Assembly: GCA_020436935.1 (NCBI GenBank)
Contig: JAGQWX010000019.1
Coordinates: 1 to 64,000 of the forward strand
DNA length: 64,000 nt
Origin: Saprospiraceae bacterium
Lineage (GTDB): Bacteria; Bacteroidota; Bacteroidia; Chitinophagales; Saprospiraceae
Direction of reading: 5' to 3'
Below, in pieces: positions 28,703 through 36,850 of this stretch (position 1 is its first letter; each line of letters opens with the position of its first letter). The translations under genes and the position numbers were made by a program. The notes below the pieces were generated by a model. It saw only the letters and a program-made list of their open reading frames with translations. It was not told the origin of the DNA and did no database searches.

Positions 28703-30073
28703 ATGAAAAATTTTGGAAAATATTTTGTCTGGGGTGTTGCAACCAGTGCTTATCAAATAGAAGGTGCTCATGACAAGGATGGGAAAGGAGTTTCGATTTG
28801 GGATTCATTTTCTAATACTCCCGGAAATGTCATGAATGATGAAAATGGAAACATAGCCTGCGACCATTACCACAAATTTGAAGAAGACATCAATCTGTTG
28901 TCTGAACTGGGTGTAAAAGCATATCGCTTTTCTATTGCCTGGACAAGAATTCTGCCTTATGGGAAAGGAGAAATCAACCAAAAGGGAATTGACTTTTATA
29001 ATAGGATCATCGATCTTTTGCTGGAGAAAGGCATCACACCCTGGGTGACCCTTTACCACTGGGATCTGCCTCAAAATTTGCAGGATGAGTATGAAGGCTG
29101 GCTGGGTAGACAAATCATAAAAGATTTTGCATATTTTGCAGATGTCTGTTTTCAAGCTTTCGGAGACAGGGTCAGACATTGGATTACGCTCAATGAGCCA
29201 TGGGTTGTGGCCATTTTGGGGTATGGTCAGGCTGTTTTTCCACCTGCTATAACTTCCAATAGCGCGCCTTATCTTGCCGGACATCACCTACTCCTGGCCC
29301 ATGCAGAAGCTGTGGAAATATACAGAAAAAAATACCAGAAGGACCAAGGCGGGCTTATCGGCATCACCAATAACTGTGATTGGCGGGAACCAGTTGATCA
29401 AAAGTCAGAGAATAAAGAGGCTGCAGAGCGTGCACTGGAGTTTTTCCTGGGGTGGTTTGCAGATCCGGTTTATTTTGGCAATTATCCAGCGAGTATGATT
29501 GATCGGGTAGGGGACAGGTTACCTTCATTTACAGAAGAGGAAAAGACCAAACTCAAAGGTTCATCAGACTTTTTTGGACTCAATCATTATACCACGATGA
29601 TGGTAGAAAATGATGACCACACCATTATACGTGAACAAAATGTTTATGGAAACGGAGGAATCTCGGAGGATCAGGATGTGATATTGCATACCGACCCTGC
29701 CTGGGATAAAACCACCATGGGCTGGAGTATCGTTCCCTGGGGGTGTAGAAAACTTTTGCTTTGGATCAATCAGAGGTATGGTCTGGTAGATATTTATATT
29801 ACTGAAAACGGATGCAGTTTTGACGCTGAAGTGGAGGATGGACAATCTCATGATCCCGGCAGAGTAGAGTTTTTAAAGGGATATCTTGAGGCTTGCGATG
29901 AGGCCATTGGTGAAGGCGCTAACCTCAAGGGATATTTTGCGTGGTCTTTTTTGGATAATTTCGAATGGGCCCTCGGCTATTCCAAGAGATTTGGTATTGT
30001 ACACGTCGATTATGACACCCTGGTCAGGACACCAAAGGAATCTTATTACTGGTACCGCGACTTCATAAAATAA
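28703..30073 (+). CDS. Glycoside hydrolase family 1 beta-glucosidase
   Basis: A 456-residue GH1 enzyme of normal length. The acid/base Glu165 lies in TLNEPW and the nucleophile Glu368 in YITENG. The N-terminal signature FVWGVATSAYQIEGA and the C-terminal GYFAWSFLDNFEWALGYSKRFGIVHVDY are also present. It should release terminal beta-linked glucose, galactose or related sugars. No signal peptide is present, so it is cytoplasmic and probably digests oligosaccharides after import. It is placed five bases after the second FG-GAP lipoprotein gene, linking the surface proteins to intracellular glycoside cleavage. Confidence 0.95.
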   Translation: MKNFGKYFVWGVATSAYQIEGAHDKDGKGVSIWDSFSNTPGNVMNDENGNIACDHYHKFEEDINLLSELGVKAYRFSIAWTRILPYGKGEINQKGIDFYNRIIDLLLEKGITPWVTLYHWDLPQNLQDEYEGWLGRQIIKDFAYFADVCFQAFGDRVRHWITLNEPWVVAILGYGQAVFPPAITSNSAPYLAGHHLLLAHAEAVEIYRKKYQKDQGGLIGITNNCDWREPVDQKSENKEAAERALEFFLGWFADPVYFGNYPASMIDRVGDRLPSFTEEEKTKLKGSSDFFGLNHYTTMMVENDDHTIIREQNVYGNGGISEDQDVILHTDPAWDKTTMGWSIVPWGCRKLLLWINQRYGLVDIYITENGCSFDAEVEDGQSHDPGRVEFLKGYLEACDEAIGEGANLKGYFAWSFLDNFEWALGYSKRFGIVHVDYDTLVRTPKESYYWYRDFIK

Positions 30074-30150
30074 TTGAAAATCCGCCCCGACTTGGCACAA
30101 AGTTTTGTATTTTAGTAGCTAAGATATCTGTTGAAATAAATCTGAAATCG

Positions 30151-30540
30151 ATGTTCAAAACATTTACTTTGCGTATACTGGTCTGCTGTTTGTTTACTGT
30201 TTCTTTCATTTTGAGTTCGTGTACTTCGACCCAAAAAGCTGTGGGTGCAGACGCGCCCTATCTCACTCTGATTGAGAGATTGAGGATGGAACCGGGAGTG
30301 AATGTACGAGGTAATGCCAACGATGCATCAGTTTCCATCCGGGGCATCAATTCCATCAATCTCAGTTCAGAGCCATTGCTTTTGATCAATGGACAACCTT
30401 ACAACGGTACTATAGCCAATGCGAGCCAGCAAATACCTGCAGATCAGATCAAACACGTGCACGTTATGAAAGATATCGCTGAAACCGGACTTTATGGGGT
30501 TCGCGGCGCCAATGGAGTAATCGATGTTGTATTAAAATAA
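30151..30540 (+). CDS. Lone TonB-receptor plug-domain lipoprotein
   Basis: A 129-residue lipoprotein with lipobox LSSC. After a short linker the remainder is a TonB-dependent receptor plug: RMEPGVNVRGNANDASVSIRGINSINLSSEPLLLINGQPYNG, then IPADQIKHVHVMKDIAETGLYGVRGANGVIDVVLK. No barrel follows. The frame ends on the last plug strand at a clean stop, and the neighbouring gene is convergent, so this is not a recent truncation of a visible barrel. Stand-alone plug lipoproteins occur in Bacteroidota without known function. It might compete with or regulate SusC plugs or bind TonB. It sits at the end of the nutrient locus. Confidence 0.82.
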   Translation: MFKTFTLRILVCCLFTVSFILSSCTSTQKAVGADAPYLTLIERLRMEPGVNVRGNANDASVSIRGINSINLSSEPLLLINGQPYNGTIANASQQIPADQIKHVHVMKDIAETGLYGVRGANGVIDVVLK

Positions 30541-30548
30541 TTCCCGAC

Positions 30549-33095
30549 CTAACGGATCAAAAAACTTCCTGCACCAAACTGTTCTTTGAGGTCGATAGAA
30601 GTTATCCTATAAAAATATAAACCTTTTGAAAGTTGGTAAGTATCAATGTATTCTGATATGCTCAACAATTCTTCTTCAAGGACAATGGCTCCTGTTGGAG
30701 TGTACACCAGAATTTTAGCAGGTTTGAATTGGTTCTGATTGAAATAAATTTCTTCGCCAGAACTGACAACATTTGGTGAAATCAAAAAGCTAGCAGGTGG
30801 TACAAAGAAAAACTCCAAAGATTGTTCATATAACACTCTACCATCAAAGCCTAGTATTTCCAGAAAATATTCATTGTATCCGATTACAGGAATATCTTCA
30901 ATGGAAAAGTCCAGCAACTGGGGTGCATTGATTGAAAATATGGCTTGATCACCTTCCACTGTTTTTCTCCGGACTTTTATGGATGATACTCCGGCATAAG
31001 TACCAAGCTTAAGTCGAAGATTGATTTTGTCACCATCTATTTTTCCATCATATGAAGTCACCAGGCATTGTGCAAAGAAATTAGACAATGGTCGTAGCAC
31101 AGATCGTAAGGAGGCAAAACCTTCTGTTTGGGTTTGTACTGAAAAATAACTTGAGGCATCAAAGAAACCATTGAATATGATGGACCTATCCTGGGTCAAT
31201 GCCTGCCGAAAAACATCCTCTTTTCCATTTCTCCATACCCTTAAGCTGACCGAGTCCGCCAGTTCTTCACTCTCATAGGTGAAAATCAATTGATCAATGC
31301 ATCTACTTGATAGCTGCAATTCGGGACGGTCAGAAACCAGAGTCCATTGTGAAAAAAAAGTGTCCAGCTCAGATATGGCTAAAAAGCGGACAGCGTCACC
31401 GACTTTTGGCGCCTCAAAAAGCACAAAACTTTGACTCGAGTCAGATTCCAGAACACTCATTTGGCCATCCATGTATTCAGCCATAATTGTGGGATAGCTG
31501 GCACTGCCCTTGTCATATCGCAAGATGTTTTCCCCTTTTAGGATAGGTGCTTTGCCATAAGGCCATGTCCAGCTGAAAGCATTACTCTCCTGGATGTGCC
31601 AGGCGATGGCAAAAGGCATAACAGATGCACCATTTTTTTTCACCTCAACGATATATTTGCCCGGTTGTGCTAAGAGGATATCTATCACCTCGTTGTTGTT
31701 GGTATGATCTTCTGCTTTCCTTGCCGGTTGAGATAGTAAAACTTCATCAGCTTCTTTTTTCAGTACCCAGGGGTAATGAATAGATCCATCGGGTCCAATT
31801 ACTTTAAGGTCGAGGTCGTTTATAAGTTGGATGCCCGGAACATCATTCCACGATACTACGATTTTAAAATCAGAGATGTTTTGGATATCAATTTCCTGGA
31901 CGTAAGTTCCCACCACGTCAGATATAAGGCGGAAATGGCCGTTCTCAGTTATATCTACGCTTTTTTTAGCATTGATGAGACCATATCCGGTCTTATGATC
32001 TGGGCCCGGAAGACCGATATCATCGGAACCGGCCAAAAGTATTGACCTGACCAGAAAATTCGTGGGCGTAAAATCTTCGGCATAGAGCATGTCAAAAATA
32101 CCTGCGCTAAGGCCGGATGCAATAGCCGATGCACCGGAAGTACCGTCAAGCCCAAATGCCACAAGCTCAGGTTTTATCCTGCCGTCGGGGGATGGGCCCA
32201 CACTGCTGATGGACAATCGATTTGCAAACGAATCAACTGCACCCATGGTGAGTACATTTTTAGCATATTTAAAATTCCCCGTTAGATTGGCTCTGCCCTC
32301 CAGCAATTGGTAAGTGGAAGTATTTCCTTTGCCTGTGCCTGAGTTGCCTGCGGAGAAAACGCTGAGCACGTCATTGTGGTCAAAAGCGTGAGCATCATAT
32401 GCTTCAGCTTCAAGGCCATAAAAATCCTCGATACCAAGGCCGTAGGAATGATTGATGACATGGATGTCATTGGACCTTAGCAGCTCAGGGTCTTCGGGAA
32501 GAATATTTCTGAAATCAAAAGACAATATTTTTCCTTTAGGCAAGACGCCCTTACTGTTCTCCAGAGTATTGCCTGTGCCTGCAATGATGGTAGCCATATC
32601 CGTGGAGTGTTGGACTACCTGTTGTTTTTTGCTGTTTGTCAGGGTAATTTTACCATAAATATCCACATCTGTTGAGTCTGGGATTTCTTCTTTAAGACCA
32701 ATAGCAGGAGCTATACTTTCCTTTTCCTGGATAAAATGAAGACGATTCACACCAGGATCAAAGAACGGTAAGTAAGATTCTGTCCTCAAAACGCGCGCGG
32801 AAGTGTCCATTGACTCAATACATGCTTTAAATGGCAGTTTGTGGATATCATGATACGCATCGAGTTGAATGATCATGTATTCCTCATACGAATAAAGGAC
32901 TGCAATTTCCGGATAGACCTCAAGAACTTGTCGATCACACGTTGAATTCCATTTGATGGTGTATTGTCTTGGAATCGGGACTGTATATTCTTTTGAAATC
33001 GGCTTTGGACTTACTTGCGCGACACCAAAAAGCTGGTATGCGATTACAATCAGAAAACAAGCCGTAAATCTCAAAAAAACAATTGTTGAATTCAT
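30549..33095 (-). CDS. Subtilisin-like (S8) secreted protein with T9SS sorting domain
   Basis: About 848 residues from the ATG at 33095; a TTG at 33104 is the alternative. A signal segment ends near FGVAQ. Subtilase blocks are visible for His163 (QHSTDMATIIAG), the oxyanion Asn251 (SVFSAGNSG) and Ser320 (DGTSGASAIASG). The usual Asp block (DTG or DxG with a preceding beta strand) is not recognisable. The region before the His is a short DSTDVDIYGKI, so activity is uncertain. A strand-rich middle and a C-terminal T9SS type A domain (NQFKPAKILVYTPTGAIVLEEELLS ... LSKGLYFYRI) predict export to the surface. It is convergent with the lone plug gene, eight bases apart. Confidence 0.82.
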   Translation of the reverse strand: MNSTIVFLRFTACFLIVIAYQLFGVAQVSPKPISKEYTVPIPRQYTIKWNSTCDRQVLEVYPEIAVLYSYEEYMIIQLDAYHDIHKLPFKACIESMDTSARVLRTESYLPFFDPGVNRLHFIQEKESIAPAIGLKEEIPDSTDVDIYGKITLTNSKKQQVVQHSTDMATIIAGTGNTLENSKGVLPKGKILSFDFRNILPEDPELLRSNDIHVINHSYGLGIEDFYGLEAEAYDAHAFDHNDVLSVFSAGNSGTGKGNTSTYQLLEGRANLTGNFKYAKNVLTMGAVDSFANRLSISSVGPSPDGRIKPELVAFGLDGTSGASAIASGLSAGIFDMLYAEDFTPTNFLVRSILLAGSDDIGLPGPDHKTGYGLINAKKSVDITENGHFRLISDVVGTYVQEIDIQNISDFKIVVSWNDVPGIQLINDLDLKVIGPDGSIHYPWVLKKEADEVLLSQPARKAEDHTNNNEVIDILLAQPGKYIVEVKKNGASVMPFAIAWHIQESNAFSWTWPYGKAPILKGENILRYDKGSASYPTIMAEYMDGQMSVLESDSSQSFVLFEAPKVGDAVRFLAISELDTFFSQWTLVSDRPELQLSSRCIDQLIFTYESEELADSVSLRVWRNGKEDVFRQALTQDRSIIFNGFFDASSYFSVQTQTEGFASLRSVLRPLSNFFAQCLVTSYDGKIDGDKINLRLKLGTYAGVSSIKVRRKTVEGDQAIFSINAPQLLDFSIEDIPVIGYNEYFLEILGFDGRVLYEQSLEFFFVPPASFLISPNVVSSGEEIYFNQNQFKPAKILVYTPTGAIVLEEELLSISEYIDTYQLSKGLYFYRITSIDLKEQFGAGSFLIR

Positions 33096-33216
33096 TGGTC
33101 GCAAAAATACACAGTAGCTTAAAAAAAAGTTAAAAAAATTTAATAGGGCAGATACAAGATATTCCGAATATGTATATTTTCGATTTCATTATTTTAAGAA
33201 CCAAAAAAATAATTAA

Positions 33217-34044
33217 ATGAAATCAGTAAAATTTATGCTGGGCATCGCATGCGGTGTCATGATGTTTGCTTCATGTAATGAAGATCAGGCTTCAACCACT
33301 TCTACCGGTGTTCCTGAGACCGTAATTACCAAGCTTAAAGCCATGGGGTTTAACCCTGAGGGCATTCAAAGAGTGGAAGAAGGTTACAGAATTGAACGTG
33401 ATATTATCATCACCGACGAATTCCTTGAGCATGCCGGTAGCGAAAATGTTGTTCCGGAATTGGAACAGTACAGCACTAACAATTTGGTTTCGACCGGTGG
33501 TGGAAGAGTCATTACACTCTATGCCCCGGTTGGTGGAAAAAATGGCTATAGCGCCGGAATGATTGCCGGACTTGATCTTGCAATTGCAAGATACAATGCT
33601 GAAGGGCTTTCTATTACTTTCCAGAGAGTAACTTCCTCGTCAGGAGCGGACATTACAATGTCAAGACTTACAAAAAGAGATGAATCAAGAGGAGTCTTAG
33701 GTTCTGCAGGATTTCCCACAGCTAGCGGCGACCCGTATAACCAGATCAAAATGAGTGGAGTGCTTGAATCAAGCTATGGTTTGTCTACACAGGGAATTGC
33801 AACCATTATCGCACATGAGATGGGTCACTGCATTGGTTTGAGACATACAGATTATTATAACAGAGCCATCAGTTGTGGTGGAGCTGCCAGCAACGAGGGA
33901 GATGGTGGAGTAGGCGCCAATTTGATCCCAGGAACTCCTGCAACTGCAACTGCTGCTGCAAAATCTTACATGCTCTCTTGTACTGACGGAAGCGACAGAC
34001 CGTTCAACAATGATGATAAAACAGCTTTGAATTATTTGTATTAA
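33217..34044 (+). CDS. HExxHxxGxxH metalloprotease lipoprotein, copy 1 (M57-like)
   Basis: A 275-residue lipoprotein with lipobox FASC. The zinc signature H200-E201-M-G-H204-C-I-G-L-R-H210-T-D is of the metzincin kind. The overall plan matches the peptidase M57 'dual-action HEIGH' group: a preceding YSAGMIAGLDLAIARYN segment, FQRVTSSSGADITMSRL, and cysteines after the zinc site. The conserved N-terminal region (PETVITKLKAMGF, then GYRIERDIIITDEFLE) may be a propeptide. It is expected on the cell surface or in the periplasm. A near-identical gene follows in tandem. The target is unknown. Confidence 0.85.
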   Translation: MKSVKFMLGIACGVMMFASCNEDQASTTSTGVPETVITKLKAMGFNPEGIQRVEEGYRIERDIIITDEFLEHAGSENVVPELEQYSTNNLVSTGGGRVITLYAPVGGKNGYSAGMIAGLDLAIARYNAEGLSITFQRVTSSSGADITMSRLTKRDESRGVLGSAGFPTASGDPYNQIKMSGVLESSYGLSTQGIATIIAHEMGHCIGLRHTDYYNRAISCGGAASNEGDGGVGANLIPGTPATATAAAKSYMLSCTDGSDRPFNNDDKTALNYLY

Positions 34045-34063
34045 CAGATCATTCTTTTAAGAT

Positions 34064-34100
34064 AAAAAGGGCAATTGCTTCACGGCAATTGCTCTTTTTT
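34064..34100 (+). terminator. Terminator between the two metalloprotease genes
   Basis: GGGCAATTGC and GCAATTGCTC form a stem around TTCACG and are followed by a T-run. The presence of a terminator means the tandem copies have separate transcription units. The remaining bases to 34441 are very AT-rich, with no gene, and must hold the promoter of the second copy. Confidence 0.8.
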
Positions 34101-34441
34101 CTTTGAATCGATTCAATTTCGATCCCATATTTACCGAAAATTAAACCGTAAATGAAAGCTTCTGAGCCCGTGAAAAACAGCATTAAAAAAGTCAGGAAAT
34201 AACCAATATTAATTGGGCAAAAACTCGTCTTTTTAGCATTAAATTTCATTTTTTTAACCTAATAAATTAAGGAAAAAATTTTATTTCACATCTAGCATAA
34301 ACTGCTGCTATTCAGTGTTTTGTAAAAGTGGGTTGAAATTTTGCTTTATCTATTTTCGTCCATTTTATATTTTTCTTTTTATGATTTTGGCATTTTTTTA
34401 TATTTTCACAATAGTTACTAATCAAATTAAACAACTAGAAA

Positions 34442-35269
34442 ATGAAAATGTACAAATTATTTGGTGCTGCAATCGTAGCATCCATGATGCTTATTTCATG
34501 TAGTGAGGAAGAAGCATCAACCAATGCTTCTTCAGTTCCTGAAACAGTAATTACCAAGCTGAAGGCGATGGGTTTCAATCCCGACGGAATCCAAAAAGTA
34601 GATGAAGGATACAGGATTGAGCGTGACATCATTATTACAGAGGAGTTTTTGGAGCATGCAGGAGCTGAGCAGGTAGTACCAGACCTGGAGCAGTACAGCA
34701 CCAACAATCTGGTGTCCACTGGGGGAAGCAGGTTGATCACATTGTATGCACCCGTAGGAGGACGCAAAGGCTATAGTGCTGGCATGATTGCAGGACTTGA
34801 TTTGGCCATCGCACGTTACAATGCTCAGAACCTGGAGATTTCATTCCAGAGAGTGACATCATCGGCAGGGGCAGATATTGTAATGACCAGACTTGCAAAA
34901 GGGGATGAAAGGAGAGGCATTTTGGGTTCTGCTGGATTTCCAACTGCCGGAGGTGACCCGTATGGCGAAATCAAAATGAGTGGCATACTTGAATCGAGCT
35001 ACGGCTTGAGTACGGAAGGTATTGCGACCATCATCGCCCATGAGATGGGCCATTGCATAGGTTTGCGTCATACCGATTATTTCAACAGAGCCATCAGTTG
35101 CGGTGGATCAGCTTCCAATGAAGGTGATGGTGGTGTTGGAGCAAATCATATCCCGGGTACTCCAACTGGAGCTACACTCAATGCCCAGTCTTACATGCTT
35201 TCATGCACAGATGGCAGTGACCGGCCTTTCAACAACGATGATCGCACAGCATTGGGTTATTTGTATTAA
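34442..35269 (+). CDS. HExxHxxGxxH metalloprotease lipoprotein, copy 2 (M57-like)
   Basis: A 275-residue lipoprotein, the same length as the preceding gene and alike in most positions from residue 30 to the end, with the same HEMGHCIGLRHTD zinc site. The signal peptide and lipobox (MLISC) are diverged, as are the intergenic regions, while the mature domain is held tightly. That pattern shows an established tandem duplication under purifying selection rather than a fresh copy. It has its own terminator. The two copies could differ in expression rather than in activity. Confidence 0.85.
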   Translation: MKMYKLFGAAIVASMMLISCSEEEASTNASSVPETVITKLKAMGFNPDGIQKVDEGYRIERDIIITEEFLEHAGAEQVVPDLEQYSTNNLVSTGGSRLITLYAPVGGRKGYSAGMIAGLDLAIARYNAQNLEISFQRVTSSAGADIVMTRLAKGDERRGILGSAGFPTAGGDPYGEIKMSGILESSYGLSTEGIATIIAHEMGHCIGLRHTDYFNRAISCGGSASNEGDGGVGANHIPGTPTGATLNAQSYMLSCTDGSDRPFNNDDRTALGYLY

Positions 35270-35318
35270 AATAAAATACCTGGTTTGTATTTAAGCAGCC
35301 AGGGTGAGTAAAAAATAA

Positions 35319-35349
35319 AAAGGGCAAGTCCGTGAGGATTTGCCCTTTA
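35319..35349 (+). terminator. Terminator after metalloprotease copy 2
   Basis: AAAGGGCAAGTCC pairs with GGATTTGCCCTTT around a GTGA loop. It lies between this gene and the convergent barrel gene and could serve both directions. Confidence 0.8.
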
Positions 35350-35397
35350 CTGTTTTGGATATTAAAGGTATAATGAGAAATACCTATTGCAATGGAA

Positions 35398-36027
35398 TTA
35401 AAACTTATACGAAACTGTTCCTAGTATTCTGGCTGCAGAATCATTGAAAGCAAAGTCCTGGCCAGCAATCGAGATGTGGTCTCCAAACTTGTTGAGGTTG
35501 CCCTCATAAGCTACATCAAACCTAAGCTTCCAGATGTCGAAACCAAATCCCGCCTGATAACCGTAAGTCGCAGACTTGAATTTTTGTTCATAACCATCGA
35601 TATCCACAAGATCAGACTTACTGCTGATGTGGAGGTGAGCAACCGGCCCGGCGTAAAGCCTGATGATTCCGGCTTTGAGGCCAAGCATCACCGGTATGTC
35701 AAGGTTGTTGTACGTTTCATTAACAAACCTCGAAATCGCCTGGGTGCCACTGTATTCATCGAGGGCATACGTGACCTTGTTGGAGTTGAGCATTAGCGCC
35801 GGCTCAACGTAAACCATCAGGATTCTGAACCTCGAATACACACCAAAATGGTGCCCGTAATTGGAAGAATTGAATTTTAAATCAAAAAGTCTGTCGCCTT
35901 GTTGAAATTGAATACCATCTGATACAAGATCCATCGAACTCAATCCCGCTTTAACGCCAAACTCTATTTGGGAAAAGGCAATAAATGACCAGCTAGCCAG
36001 CAAAACTACTAGAACAATTCTTTTCAT
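35398..36027 (-). CDS. PorT-like outer-membrane beta-barrel protein
   Basis: A 209-residue protein with signal peptide (VLLASWSFIAFSQ) followed by EFGVKAGLSSMD, alternating amphipathic strands and a final strand ending GTVSYKF with terminal phenylalanine, as expected for BAM-inserted barrels. It resembles the outer-membrane beta-barrel / PorT family abundant in Bacteroidota. PorT itself is needed for T9SS function, but most family members are of unknown role and nothing here identifies this one as the secretion component. Confidence 0.75.
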   Translation of the reverse strand: MKRIVLVVLLASWSFIAFSQIEFGVKAGLSSMDLVSDGIQFQQGDRLFDLKFNSSNYGHHFGVYSRFRILMVYVEPALMLNSNKVTYALDEYSGTQAISRFVNETYNNLDIPVMLGLKAGIIRLYAGPVAHLHISSKSDLVDIDGYEQKFKSATYGYQAGFGFDIWKLRFDVAYEGNLNKFGDHISIAGQDFAFNDSAARILGTVSYKF

Positions 36028-36170
36028 GGTTTAATTTAGATTTATACTTTTTCAAACGGAGGTTTGTCATTTTTAGTAACTATTATTGCAGCTACTTAAC
36101 ACCAAATTAACCTGTCTTCAAAAGATCTTAAATATTATATATTTTTATAATATCAAATTCTGTGCCTAAA

Positions 36171-36779
36171 ATGGAAATCAATAGTGGAACCTATCTTGCA
36201 AGTTATGTCCGTGAAGAGCAATGTCCTCAGGGTGAAATTCCTGAAATAGCCTTCATTGGGCGGTCTAACGTTGGAAAATCTTCTTTGATCAACATGCTTT
36301 GTGGCATGAAAGATTTAGCAAAAACTTCCAAACAACCCGGTAAAACGCAAAAGCTCAACTACTTTGTGATCAATGAATCCTGGCACCTGGTAGATTTGCC
36401 GGGTTATGGTTATGCCAAGATCAGTCAGAAGACCAGAGAAGAGTGGTCAAAGATGATCAGGTATTATTTGAGACACAGAAAACAATTGTACACAGCCTTT
36501 GTCCTGATAGACGCCAGACACACTTTGCAGAAAATAGATGAGGAATTTGTCAACTGGTGCGGGGCAGAAGGCATTCCCATTGCCATCATTTATACCAAGG
36601 CGGACAAAACCAAAGAGAAGGAACTCGAATACAACATCAGGAAAATTGAAGAGAAGTTTTTGAAAACCTGGGAGGAATTGCCCCGCAGGTTTATTACCAG
36701 CTCTATTTCTAATATGGGAAGGGAAGAAATCCTGGCATACATCGATGAGGTGATCAATAAAAAGCCACAGACACCATAA
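36171..36779 (+). CDS. engB: Ribosome biogenesis GTPase EngB (YihA/YsxC)
   Basis: A 202-residue GTPase of the TrmE-Era-EngA-EngB class, required for large ribosomal subunit assembly. The motifs are G1 GRSNVGKS (30-37), the switch region with TSKQPGKTQ, G3 DLPGYG (75-80), G4 TKAD (142-145) and a SS(I)SNMG G5-like segment near the end. The ATG at 36171 gives the typical N-terminus; a GTG nine bases upstream (36162) is also in frame. It leads a compact cluster with an acyltransferase and an exonuclease. An AT-rich inverted repeat lies just upstream in the promoter area. Confidence 0.95.
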   Translation: MEINSGTYLASYVREEQCPQGEIPEIAFIGRSNVGKSSLINMLCGMKDLAKTSKQPGKTQKLNYFVINESWHLVDLPGYGYAKISQKTREEWSKMIRYYLRHRKQLYTAFVLIDARHTLQKIDEEFVNWCGAEGIPIAIIYTKADKTKEKELEYNIRKIEEKFLKTWEELPRRFITSSISNMGREEILAYIDEVINKKPQTP

Positions 36780-36850
36780 AAGTTTTACAACAAATTTGTT
36801 GATAGATTATAAAGTTTAATTTTGCGGTATATTTGCAATAATCCGGCGGA

